Source: CAIURC01 sp043777315
GTDB lineage: Bacteria; Verrucomicrobiota; Verrucomicrobiia; Chthoniobacterales; Chthoniobacteraceae
NCBI GenBank assembly: GCA_043777315.1
Contig: JAYVPW010000058.1
Coordinates: 69,394-133,393 of the forward strand
Direction: 5' to 3'
Length of the DNA stretch: 64,000 nt
The number at the start of each line of letters is the position of its first letter. Within the stretch, counting starts at the first letter, position 1. The notes beneath the pieces are model-generated. The model ran no database searches. It saw only the letters and a program-made list of their open reading frames with translations, and was not told the DNA's origin. Positions 26,813 through 34,800 of this stretch are shown here, piece after piece. Both the position numbers and the translations under genes were made by a program.

Positions 26813-28177
26813 GTGAAGCTCATCAAAACAGCGGCACGAAAAGCCGCCTCCGCAACAACGGAGACGGATGTGCGGGCGTTTTTGCAGGCGAAGGGGAAGG
26901 TGAATCGCGGTTTGCAAAAGACGCTGAAGGAGGAGCCGCACCGCTTTCTGGCTTACAACAATGGGCTCTGCTGCACGGCGGCGGAGGTGCGGGTGCTGGC
27001 GGGGAAGGACGGGCACGCGCGGCTGGAATGGGTGCGCGATTTCCAGATCGTGAACGGTGGGCAGACGACGGCGTCCATTTTCCACGCGATGAAAAAGGAG
27101 AAGGTGGATGTGCGGCAGGTGGTGGTGCAGATGAAGCTGACGGTGCTGAAGGATCCGGCGCAGGTGGCGGAGATCGTGCCGCTGATCTCGCGCTACGCGA
27201 ACAGCCAGAACACGGTGAAGAATACGGACATCGCGGCAAATGGGCCGTTTCATCAGGCGCTGGAGAAGCAGTCGCGGATGATCTTCACGCCGCCGGCGGG
27301 CGGGCTGGATCGGGGGTCGCACTGGTATTACGAACGGGCGCGGGGGTCGTATCTCGATGACAAGGCGCGGCAGGGGACGAAGCCGAAGCAGCGGGTCTGG
27401 GGGGAGCAGAATCCGACGACGCAGAAATTCACGAAGGCGGATGTGGCAAAGTTCGAGCACGCGTGGCTGGGCCGGCCGGATTTGGTGTGTCTCGGGGCGG
27501 AGAAGAATTTCGTGAAATTTGCGGAGCGGATGGAGGACGACGGGGAGCCGTTCGTGGACCCGACGTATTTTCAGCATTTGGTGGCGAAGGCGATTTTCGT
27601 GCGGACGGCGGAGAAGGTTTTCTCGTCGCTGGGGCTGGAGGGGTACCGGGCGAACAGCGTGGCGTACGCGGTGGCGTGGCTGGCGGAACGCTCGGGACGG
27701 CGGGTGAATCTGGAGCGCATCTGGAGTGAGCAGCATCTGCCGCCGGGGCTGGTGAAGGCGCTGGAAATCGTCTGCGCGGCGGCGCATGAACACATCACGG
27801 AGGGCGACGGGAATCCGGGAGAGGTGTCGAAGAGGGAGGCGTGCTGGGCGAAGTTCCGGGAGACGGATTTTGCGGTGCCGGCGGCGTGGGAACGGGAGTG
27901 GGCGGAGCGGTCATTCGTCGCGCCGACGACCGATGAAGAAGTGCTCGCCGCCGAGTGGGAGAAGGTGCGCGGCTCTTTTCTCAGCGACCCGCGGACGATG
28001 GAGGGGATGGAGACTTACACGAATCGGACTTGGGCGCCGAAGTTCCGGCGGGAGGCGGTGGCGGGGTTCGCCGCGATGGACTGGGCGGCTTTGCGGATGA
28101 AGCCTGGGCTGGGCTTGAAGAAGCTGCGCGGGCTGGTGGAGATGTTTTCCGTCGCAGCGCGCGATGGAGTTGGATGA
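26813..28177 (+). CDS. AIPR-family protein, N-terminus apparently missing
   Basis: A 454-residue protein matching the AIPR (abortive infection phage resistance) domain: RFLAYNNGLCCTAAEV, FQIVNGGQTTASIFHA, LISRYANSQNTVKNTDI, then HWYYERARGSY and WGEQNPTTQKFTKADVAKFE. Typical AIPR proteins run to about 600-700 residues and carry some 200 residues before the NNG motif; here only about 50 precede it. GTG at 26813 opens the frame directly after the HigB promoter region, so the front of the gene seems to have been lost when the HigBA module arrived. Alternatively it is a short natural form. The Vsr-like gene follows after 15 bases. Confidence 0.85.
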   Translation: MKLIKTAARKAASATTETDVRAFLQAKGKVNRGLQKTLKEEPHRFLAYNNGLCCTAAEVRVLAGKDGHARLEWVRDFQIVNGGQTTASIFHAMKKEKVDVRQVVVQMKLTVLKDPAQVAEIVPLISRYANSQNTVKNTDIAANGPFHQALEKQSRMIFTPPAGGLDRGSHWYYERARGSYLDDKARQGTKPKQRVWGEQNPTTQKFTKADVAKFEHAWLGRPDLVCLGAEKNFVKFAERMEDDGEPFVDPTYFQHLVAKAIFVRTAEKVFSSLGLEGYRANSVAYAVAWLAERSGRRVNLERIWSEQHLPPGLVKALEIVCAAAHEHITEGDGNPGEVSKREACWAKFRETDFAVPAAWEREWAERSFVAPTTDEEVLAAEWEKVRGSFLSDPRTMEGMETYTNRTWAPKFRREAVAGFAAMDWAALRMKPGLGLKKLRGLVEMFSVAARDGVG

Positions 28178-28192
28178 AAAATCCCATTGCCG

Positions 28193-28621
28193 ATGCCTGA
28201 CGTTTTCACTCCCGAGAAACGCAGCGCGGTCATGGCGCTGATTCGCAGCAACGGGAACTTGGCGACGGAGTTGCAGATGATCGCGCTTTTCCGGGCGCAT
28301 GGGATCACCGGCTGGCGGCGGGGGCAGAATCTTTTCGGCAAGCCGGATTTCGTGTTTCGACGGGAGCGCGTGGCGGTGTTTGTCGATGGCTGTTTCTGGC
28401 ACGGGTGCCCGCAGCACGCGACGCGGCCGGCGACGCGGGCGGAATGGTGGGCGGCGAAGCTGGCGCGGAATCGCGAGCGCGACCGGCTGGTGACGCGGAC
28501 CCTGCGCAAGGCGGGGTGGCGCGTGGTGCGGGTGTGGGAATGCGCACTGCCCCGGAAAGGCTGGCGGCGCGTGGCGCGACGGATCGAGCGGACTCTGCAA
28601 ATTTGGGGCGGCCGGACTTGA
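28193..28621 (+). CDS. vsr: Vsr-like very short patch repair endonuclease
   Basis: A 142-residue protein with the full Vsr pattern: MPDVFTPEKRSAVMALIRSN, TELQMIALFRAHGITGWRRG, GKPDFVFRRERVAVFVDGCF, FWHGCPQHA and LRKAGWRVVRVWE. The conserved Asp, His and Cys residues of the active and zinc sites are present. In canonical systems Vsr nicks T:G mismatches formed by deamination of 5-methylcytosine, so its presence fits the cytosine methyltransferase at the other end of the island. ATG at 28193 was preferred to TTG at 28187. It ends 9 bases before a converging GTPase gene, marking the island border. Confidence 0.92.
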   Translation: MPDVFTPEKRSAVMALIRSNGNLATELQMIALFRAHGITGWRRGQNLFGKPDFVFRRERVAVFVDGCFWHGCPQHATRPATRAEWWAAKLARNRERDRLVTRTLRKAGWRVVRVWECALPRKGWRRVARRIERTLQIWGGRT

Positions 28622-28629
28622 AGACGGCC

Positions 28630-29775
28630 TCACAGGGGCGTGAGGTCGCGGTGGGTCGGGAGCGGTTTTCCGGGGCGGAAATGTTCGAGGTGTTCGAGGC
28701 GGGTGGTGAGGCCGGGCGTGGTGTTGGGCAGGTCGGCGACGGCGGCGGTGACGGCGGCGGAAAGGAGGGCGGGATCGGCTTCGGCGCGGAGGTTGATGAT
28801 GAGTTGGCCGCTCTCGACCGGCTCGTCGAGGGTGAGCGAGAGCTCGGGGATGAAGTCGCTGCGGACGAGGTTGATCGCGGCGATGTCGCCGAGTCCGCGG
28901 TCGGGGCTGAGGGTCATTTTCAAATGGCCGATCTCCGTGCCGCCGAGCCGCGCCTGCAGGTCGATCGCGAGCGCGCGGAGGACGTGGCTGGAGTCGAATC
29001 CGCCGGGGTGCGCGAGTTGCACGGTGGCGTTCAGCCAGCCGAGGAGCGCCTCGCCCTCGGCGTAGATTTCGTAGTCCACGGGCATCGGGGCGCGGGCGAT
29101 TTGTTCGTCCTCGGAGATGCGGTCGAACCACTCGTCCACTCCCCTGCCCTGCCGCACGGAGACCTCGCGGATTTCGGCGTGCGGAAATTCCGCGGCCAGT
29201 CTGCGGTTCAAGGCTTGGAGCCGATCGGCGGGCAACAGCTCGCTTTTTCCGATGACGATGAGGTCGGCTTCCTCGAGCTGTTTCCGATAAATGTAGAGCA
29301 CTTTTTCGGAGAACTTTCCGCCGCTCGCGAGGCCGAAGATTCGCTCCGCGCGGACCGGGTCCACGAGGACGCTGAGCGGTGCGATGAGGAAGCGGTCGCC
29401 GTAGATTCGGCGCAGCGGATACGTGACGGTCGCGACGAGATCGGTGCAGCTTCCGACGGGTTCGGCGATGAAAACATCGGGGCGCGTGGAGTCGGTCAGC
29501 TTGCCCGCGGCATCGACGAGCGAATTGAAGCGGCAGCAGAAACAGCCCCCCGGAATTTCCTCAGTCGCGAAGCCTTTTGAGCGGAGCATCGCGGTGTCCA
29601 CGAGCTCGCTGCCCTGGTCATTCGTGATCAAGCCGACGCGCAGGCCGCGCGCGGTGAGGCGGTGCGCGAGCGCGGCGACGGCGGTGGTTTTTCCGGCGCC
29701 GAGAAAGCCGCCGATCATGATGTAGCGGGCTTTGCGGGGCGATTGCTGATTGCTGATTGCTGATTGCTGATTCAT
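28630..29775 (-). CDS. CobW/COG0523-family GTPase
   Basis: A 381-residue G3E GTPase. Walker A GGFLGAGKTTAVAAL is at residues 22-36, the metal-binding GGCFCC (CxCC) at 76-81, VFIAEPVGSC follows, and a guanine-specificity motif variant (IGKSELL) lies further on. Family members deliver metals to enzymes or insert cofactors. The CobW C-terminal region carries ALLGWLNATVQLAHPGGF. Its start overlaps the stop of the GcvH-like gene (ATGA), so the pair may share one task. The N-terminal MNQQSAISNQQS is encoded by four AATCAGC heptamers directly after the start codon; slippage there would shut off the gene. Confidence 0.9.
   Translation of the reverse strand: MNQQSAISNQQSPRKARYIMIGGFLGAGKTTAVAALAHRLTARGLRVGLITNDQGSELVDTAMLRSKGFATEEIPGGCFCCRFNSLVDAAGKLTDSTRPDVFIAEPVGSCTDLVATVTYPLRRIYGDRFLIAPLSVLVDPVRAERIFGLASGGKFSEKVLYIYRKQLEEADLIVIGKSELLPADRLQALNRRLAAEFPHAEIREVSVRQGRGVDEWFDRISEDEQIARAPMPVDYEIYAEGEALLGWLNATVQLAHPGGFDSSHVLRALAIDLQARLGGTEIGHLKMTLSPDRGLGDIAAINLVRSDFIPELSLTLDEPVESGQLIINLRAEADPALLSAAVTAAVADLPNTTPGLTTRLEHLEHFRPGKPLPTHRDLTPL
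29744..29773. repeat. heptamer tandem repeat (AATCAGC)n at the start of the GTPase gene
   Basis: Four AATCAGC units on the minus strand, directly following the ATG of the CobW-type gene. The array encodes NQQSAISNQQS. The same unit, four times, is found at 16888-16918. Confidence 0.9.
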
Positions 29776-30233
29776 TCCGATTCTTCGTGTTGCTGCTTTT
29801 CGAGGATGCGGTCGATCGTGGTGTCGAGGAGTCCGCGGTAGGTTTCGAGGTCCACGCATTTGGCGTCGGGAGTGCCTTCGATGCGGTAGAGCCAGCCGTC
29901 GCCGTACGGGTCTTTGCCGACGAGCTCGATCTTTTCGCGGAGCGCGGGATTGCCGCCGGCGAATTTTCCATCGGCGACGCAGTAGAGATCGGAGATGGCT
30001 TTGAAGCCCTCGATCGAGCCGATGATTTCGCCGGAACGGACCGCTGCGCCGGGCTCTTTTTCCCACTGGTGATCGACGATTTCGCCGAGCATCCGCGTGG
30101 CGAATTTCGTAAAGCCGATGCGCCAGTGGTCGCCCTCCTCGCGCGCGAGCCAGAAATGCGACGGGCTGTAGCGGCAGTCCGCGGGGAGGTGCGTGACGAA
30201 GTTCGAGCGTTTGTAGAAGACGGTGCCGGGCAT
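29772..30233 (-). CDS. glycine cleavage system H-like protein
   Basis: A 153-residue lipoyl-carrier-like protein. The H-protein pattern is clear: HFWLAREEGDHWRIGFTKFA, MLGEIVDHQWEKEPG, and GSIEGFKAISDLYC with the presumed lipoylated lysine at about 78. It is longer than typical GcvH (about 130) and the rest of the glycine cleavage system is not in this window. Coupling to a CobW-type GTPase by an ATGA overlap is unusual and suggests a separate job, such as a carrier in sulfur or metal trafficking; a cysteine desulfurase is divergently encoded nearby. That link is inference. Confidence 0.85.
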   Translation of the reverse strand: MPGTVFYKRSNFVTHLPADCRYSPSHFWLAREEGDHWRIGFTKFATRMLGEIVDHQWEKEPGAAVRSGEIIGSIEGFKAISDLYCVADGKFAGGNPALREKIELVGKDPYGDGWLYRIEGTPDAKCVDLETYRGLLDTTIDRILEKQQHEESE

Positions 30234-30282
30234 GAGAAAGCGGTGGTGCGGCGCGCGAACGAAACCCCGCGCCGCCGCTCAC

Positions 30283-30465
30283 TCAACCTTCAAAATGGTC
30301 GCTTTGAGGAGAAAAAGTTCGAGGTGATTGGCTGGCTCGCTGACTCGATAAACGCGGCGTCGGTTTTTTTGGATCCATGAGTTCGGCGACGAGTGGGACG
30401 GCGAATTCCTTCGTAAGCGCGACCACTTGCAGCTCGAAAAAAAGGGCGGCGAGAAATCGGCTCAT
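30283..30465 (-). CDS. possible small protein upstream of the GcvH-like gene
   Basis: A 60-residue frame starting MSRFLAALFFELQVVALTKE and rich in Ser/Pro/Arg at the end. It lies 49 bases before the GcvH-like gene on the same strand. The first 30 residues look like a real helix, the rest less so. Nothing conserved was recognised, so this is a weak call; the region could be a leader only. Confidence 0.35.
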   Translation of the reverse strand: MSRFLAALFFELQVVALTKEFAVPLVAELMDPKKPTPRLSSQRASQSPRTFSPQSDHFEG

Positions 30466-30477
30466 GGGGCGCGAACT

Positions 30478-30562
30478 TTCAACGTCCAACGTCCAACGTC
30501 CAAGTCGGACCGCGCGCGGATGCCGCAAGTTGGACGTTGAGAGTTGGACGTTGAACGTTGAG
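30478..30562. repeat. inverted array of CAACGTC heptamers
   Basis: A left arm of three CAACGTC units (30478-30503) faces a right arm of GACGTTG units (30530-30562), so the region can fold into a long hairpin. It lies between the divergent GcvH-like and cysteine desulfurase genes, directly before the latter. The unit differs by one base from that of the array at 63876-63912. Confidence 0.88.
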
Positions 30563-30581
30563 CGTTTTCCGCCTCCCTGCC

Positions 30582-31706
30582 GTGCTTTACTTCGATCACA
30601 ACGCCACCTCGCCGCTTTCGGCGGTCGCCCGGGAAGCTTGGCTGGAGGCTGTTTCGCGGCTCGTGGGCAATCCTTCGAGCCCGCATCGGCTCGGGGCGCG
30701 GGCGGAGGCGGCGCTGGCGGAGGCGCGGGAAAAGGTGGCGTCGTGGCTGGGCTGCGAGGCGGCGGAGATCGTGTGGACTTCGGGCGCGACGGAGTCGAAC
30801 AACACGGCGATCGCGCATCTCGCGGCGGGCGGTGCGGGCGAGGCCTGGGTCTCGGCGATCGAGCATCCGTGCGTGCTGGCGGCGACGCGGCGTCATTTTG
30901 AAAATCGGCGTCGGCTGATCCCAGTGAGCCGCGAGGGCGTGGTGGAAATGGAGTGGCTGGCGCGCGAGTTCCGCGCGGCGCGTCCGGCGTTTGTCGGGGT
31001 GATGGCGGCGAACAATGAGACGGGCGTGCTGCAGCCGTGGCGCGAGGTCGCGGCGCTGTGCCGCGAGCACGGGGTGCCGTTTTTTTGCGACGCGGCGCAG
31101 TGGGTCGGGAAGATGCCCGCGGCGGGGCTCGGGGCGTGCGATTTCGTGAGCGGGTGCGCGCACAAATTCGGCGGGCCGCAGGGTGTCGGGTTTTTGAAAT
31201 GTCCGCCGAACATGCGGGCGCTACTCGTCGGCGGGGCTCAGGAAGAGGGGCGTCGGGCGGGGACGGAAAACGTGGCGGGTGTGCTCGCGATGGTCGCGGC
31301 GCTGGAGTCGGCGGAGGTGCGGATGCGTGCTTCGGAGGCGCGGGAATGGCGGGCTGAGCGCGAGATTTTCGAGAGCGAAATCCGGCGGCGTCTGCCGGCC
31401 GTGGAAATCGTCGGATCGCCCGCGGATCGGCTCTGGAACACGGTTTGCGCGGTGATGCCGGAGATCGATTGCCGGCAGCGATGGGTGGTGAAGCTCGACA
31501 AACTCGGGTTCGCGGTCTCGACCGGTTCGGCGTGCGCGAGCGGGAAAGAGCAGCCGTCTCATGTGCTGGCGGCGATGGGTTTTCCGTCGGCGAAGTCGGC
31601 CCGCGTGCTGCGGTTCAGCAGCGGCTGGGAGACGAAGCCGGGCGACTGGGGCGAGCTGCTCGACGGGATCGAGCGGGCGGCCGAGGAGTTGATTTCGGCC
31701 CGGTAG
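30582..31706 (+). CDS. cysteine desulfurase (NifS/IscS-type)
   Basis: A 374-residue PLP enzyme releasing sulfur from cysteine for iron-sulfur clusters or thio-cofactors. Landmarks: YFDHNATSPLS at the start, TSGATESNNTAI, MAANNETGVLQPW, CAHKFGGPQGVGFL with the PLP lysine near residue 194, and TGSACASGKEQPSHVL with the catalytic Cys near 316. The GTG at 30582 gives the family N-terminus (MLYFDHN) and avoids starting inside the upstream repeat, as TTG at 30558 would. It is the short-loop NifS class. The GcvH-like and CobW-type genes are divergent from it. Confidence 0.93.
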   Translation: MLYFDHNATSPLSAVAREAWLEAVSRLVGNPSSPHRLGARAEAALAEAREKVASWLGCEAAEIVWTSGATESNNTAIAHLAAGGAGEAWVSAIEHPCVLAATRRHFENRRRLIPVSREGVVEMEWLAREFRAARPAFVGVMAANNETGVLQPWREVAALCREHGVPFFCDAAQWVGKMPAAGLGACDFVSGCAHKFGGPQGVGFLKCPPNMRALLVGGAQEEGRRAGTENVAGVLAMVAALESAEVRMRASEAREWRAEREIFESEIRRRLPAVEIVGSPADRLWNTVCAVMPEIDCRQRWVVKLDKLGFAVSTGSACASGKEQPSHVLAAMGFPSAKSARVLRFSSGWETKPGDWGELLDGIERAAEELISAR

Positions 31707-31838
31707 CGTCAGCCACCGATGTGTTTTAGAAATGCCAGGCTCCCCGCCGGGGTGCGGGCATCGCTGGAGTTTCCACCGCCCCGCGGGGGCGGATTGGCCT
31801 TGATCGGCAAAGACCGGTGGCTGACGCCCGCGGCTACC
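31702..31838. repeat. inverted repeat between convergent genes, terminator- or REP-like
   Basis: ggtagcgtcagccaccg (31702-31718) faces cggtggctgacg...ctacc (31815-31838). GC-rich internal hairpins lie between them (for example gccccgc-ggggc near 31778). The left arm includes the stop codon of the cysteine desulfurase. The outer ggtagcg/ctacc ends resemble the arms of the element at 55588-55747, suggesting a shared REP-type family. Confidence 0.6.
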
Positions 31839-31888
31839 TTCCGAAGGCCCGCCGGGCCAGGGATTCCGAACGACTTTCGGCAATCGCT

Positions 31889-34800
31889 CTACGCCCGGAA
31901 GTAAATCAGCAGGTCGTCGGAGTAGCCCGGGGGCAGAAGAGGGTAGCGCAGGCCGAGGCTGACATGGTCGAAGGTCACGCCCGTGAGTCTGCTCGCACTT
32001 TGAGCGTAGGAATAGACGAGCAGCCGCCCGGAACTTCCGTGGCTGAAGGCGCTCGAGCCGACGTGATTGAACACGTTGTAGGCCGTCGTGCTGAAGAACG
32101 CGCTCGTGGCCACGACGATGTCGCCGGTGACGGTCGAAGTGGGGCCGTCGAGGGCCAAGTTGGAGTGCGTGGCGACGAGGAGGACGCCGGTCTGGGCGGC
32201 GATTTTTTGGATCGAATGAATGGTGTTCACCGAGCTGCCGAGTTGGACCGCGCCGCCGGACGTGATGTCGATGGCGTTGACCGTGAGCCTCCCGACCTGC
32301 GCGACGTTGCCGGTGGAATCGAGGGTCAGCGTGCCGGTGAGGTTCACCGTGCCGAGACTGGTGTCGCCGGTCTCGGCAAAGGTCGCGTGGCGCGCGGTGG
32401 CGTCGAGGCGGCCGAACTGATTCGCGCTGTTCGTCGCCGAGACGTCGAACCCTTTCGCCAGGAAGGTCGCGGTGCTGGTGACGACGACGGGCGCGGCGAT
32501 GGCGATGTTGTTTTTGGCGGTGATCTTGAGCGTGTTCGCGGTGAGCGCGCCGTTGAAGGTGCCGATGCCGGAGTAGGTCTGGCTGGTGTTCGTGGACACG
32601 TCGTTGACCGCGAAACTCGCGGCCTTGACGAGGAGCGACTGGCCGGTGATCGGCGCGGCGAAAGTCGCGCTGCCGGTGGTCGTCACCGCGATCACGCCGA
32701 GCCGCGTGACGCCGCCAACTTCGCCGCCGACCGTGATGTTTTCGGTGGTCACGATGGTGAGCGCCGCCGCCGCGGGGCTGTTGATCGTGCCGGTGATTTG
32801 GAGCGGTCCGATCGGCACGGCGATTTTGAGTGAAGTTCCGATCTTCACGTCGCCGGTGTAGATTTGACCGGCGGTGGTGCTGGTCGCGATCAGGTTCCCG
32901 CGGAGCTCGGTGTTTCCGGTGAAGGTGAGCGACCCGGCGGTGAGACTGCTGTTCACTTTGATGAGGGCCGCGGTCACGTCGAGCGCGCCGGGTTTCGACG
33001 CGGTGTTGCCGACGGAGCCGAGGAAATTCACGGTGCCGGTGCCGGCGGTGACGGTGAGATTGTGCGCGCCGGCGCCGGTGGTCAGGAGCGCGCCGGCGAA
33101 AGTCACGTCCGCGCCGGGAGCGCCCGACTCGATCGTGGAGACGGTGACCAGATTCGTGCCGAGGAACGGATGATCGACCCTGATCGGCTGCCCGGCGGTG
33201 CGGAGATTGGCGGCGAGGGTGGTCGTACCGACGGTGAAGCCGAGCGACGCGTTGCCGGTGCCGGTCACATTTCCCAGCACGGAAATCGCGCCGATGCGTC
33301 CCGACTGGTGGAATTCCACGGGCGAACGGAAGGTCGCGCCGGCAGCCGCGATGGTGAGTCCGCCCGTGCCGGTGACGCGGGCGATCCTGATGAGATGGGA
33401 GTTTCCGTCGAGTGCGGCGAGGTCGGTCGTGCTGAGATGCAGCGTGGAAGCGCCGGGGTCAGCGGTGCCGCCGACGAGCACGGCGGTGGTGATTCCGTGC
33501 GTCTGCAAAGTGAGCGTGCCGTTGGTCGTCCCGACGCTGTCCGCGCCGCCCGCGAAGTCGATTTCGTTGGAGTCGAGGCTGATCGAAGTGGTGGCGCGCA
33601 GTTCTCCGTCGGCGAGGATAGAGCCGGAATTCGCGACGATGATTTTCGAGAGCGCAGTCGTGGTGCCGACGTTGCCCTGGAAATGCACAGCTCCGTTCGC
33701 ACCGCTGTTGAGCGCAAGCGCACCCCCGATGGCGACGCCATCGACGGTGCTGGTGAAAACGATGTCCGCGCCGACGAGGCCGCTCGTGAAAATGGGGAGC
33801 CCGCCGTTCAGTTGGAGCGGGCCGTCCAGAGTGATCGCGCCGCTGACCTTGCTGCGGAGCGAGCCGACGAACGCCTCGATCGCGTTGTTCGCGCTGTAGG
33901 TCTGCGCGCCGGAAGTCACGATGCGCGGACCCAGAGTGATCGTGCCGGCCTCGACGAGGAGGGAGGCGAGGGCGGTCCCGCCCCCGATGCTCGCGCCGCC
34001 GGGGGCGTTCGCGGCGCCGCCGAATTCGACGGTGCCGCCGGTCAGGAAATCGCCCGCGTCGATGCGCAGGGCGAACGCGCCGTTGATCGTCCCGTCGGTG
34101 TTCACGTCGCCACCCGCGCCGGCGAAGTTCGTGTTGATGAGCGTGTTCGCGAGAAGATGCACATTCCCAATGAGGGCAACGCCCTTGCCTGCGGTGGAAA
34201 TCGCGGCGGCGGGGCTCGCGACGTTCAGGTTAATCGCCGCCGCGTCGAGTTCGATGGACGCAGTGCCGGTGCCGGCCAGCGTGCCGTTGACAGTGATCGA
34301 TCCGGCACCGGCCGGAGAGAGAAGCAGGACGGAATGATTGAAGGTGATGCTCCCGATGGTCATCGCGCCGGTGCCGCTGGAACGCCCGATTTGAATCGAG
34401 GCGGCGCCGCTTTGCAGAAGCACGATTTCCGCGGTCGTCAGGTTGAGGTCGCCCGCGGCATTGATCCCGATCGAGCGACCGTCGGTCTGCGGCTGGACGG
34501 TGATCGTCCCGTCGCCCGAGATGTCGGCGGTGATCGCGATATTTTCCGTCTGGAAGAAAATGGTGCTGGAAAGCGCGCCGGGCGCGGTGGCGGTGATCGG
34601 CGCTTTCACGAGCAACGATGCCGCGTTGACCGAGAGGTTCGCCCCAAACCCGGTGGTGGTGACCGCGCCGTCGAATTCCACGGCGCCCAGGGCCTTGCCG
34701 ACCGTGAAGCTGCTGGCGGCGAGCGTCGATGAAACGGTGACATCGAAAGCGGACTCGACGACGACGTCGCCGGCGGGCGTGGCGGCGCCGATCGCACTGT

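Noticed and set aside
30478..30562. CRISPR-like repetition
   Set aside because: Units are 7-8 bases without spacers, and no cas genes are present.
32864..34732. 622-codon open frame on the plus strand
   Set aside because: Antisense to the LEPR-XLL gene; Gly/Arg/Glu-rich without domain pattern, produced by the biased composition of the repeat protein.
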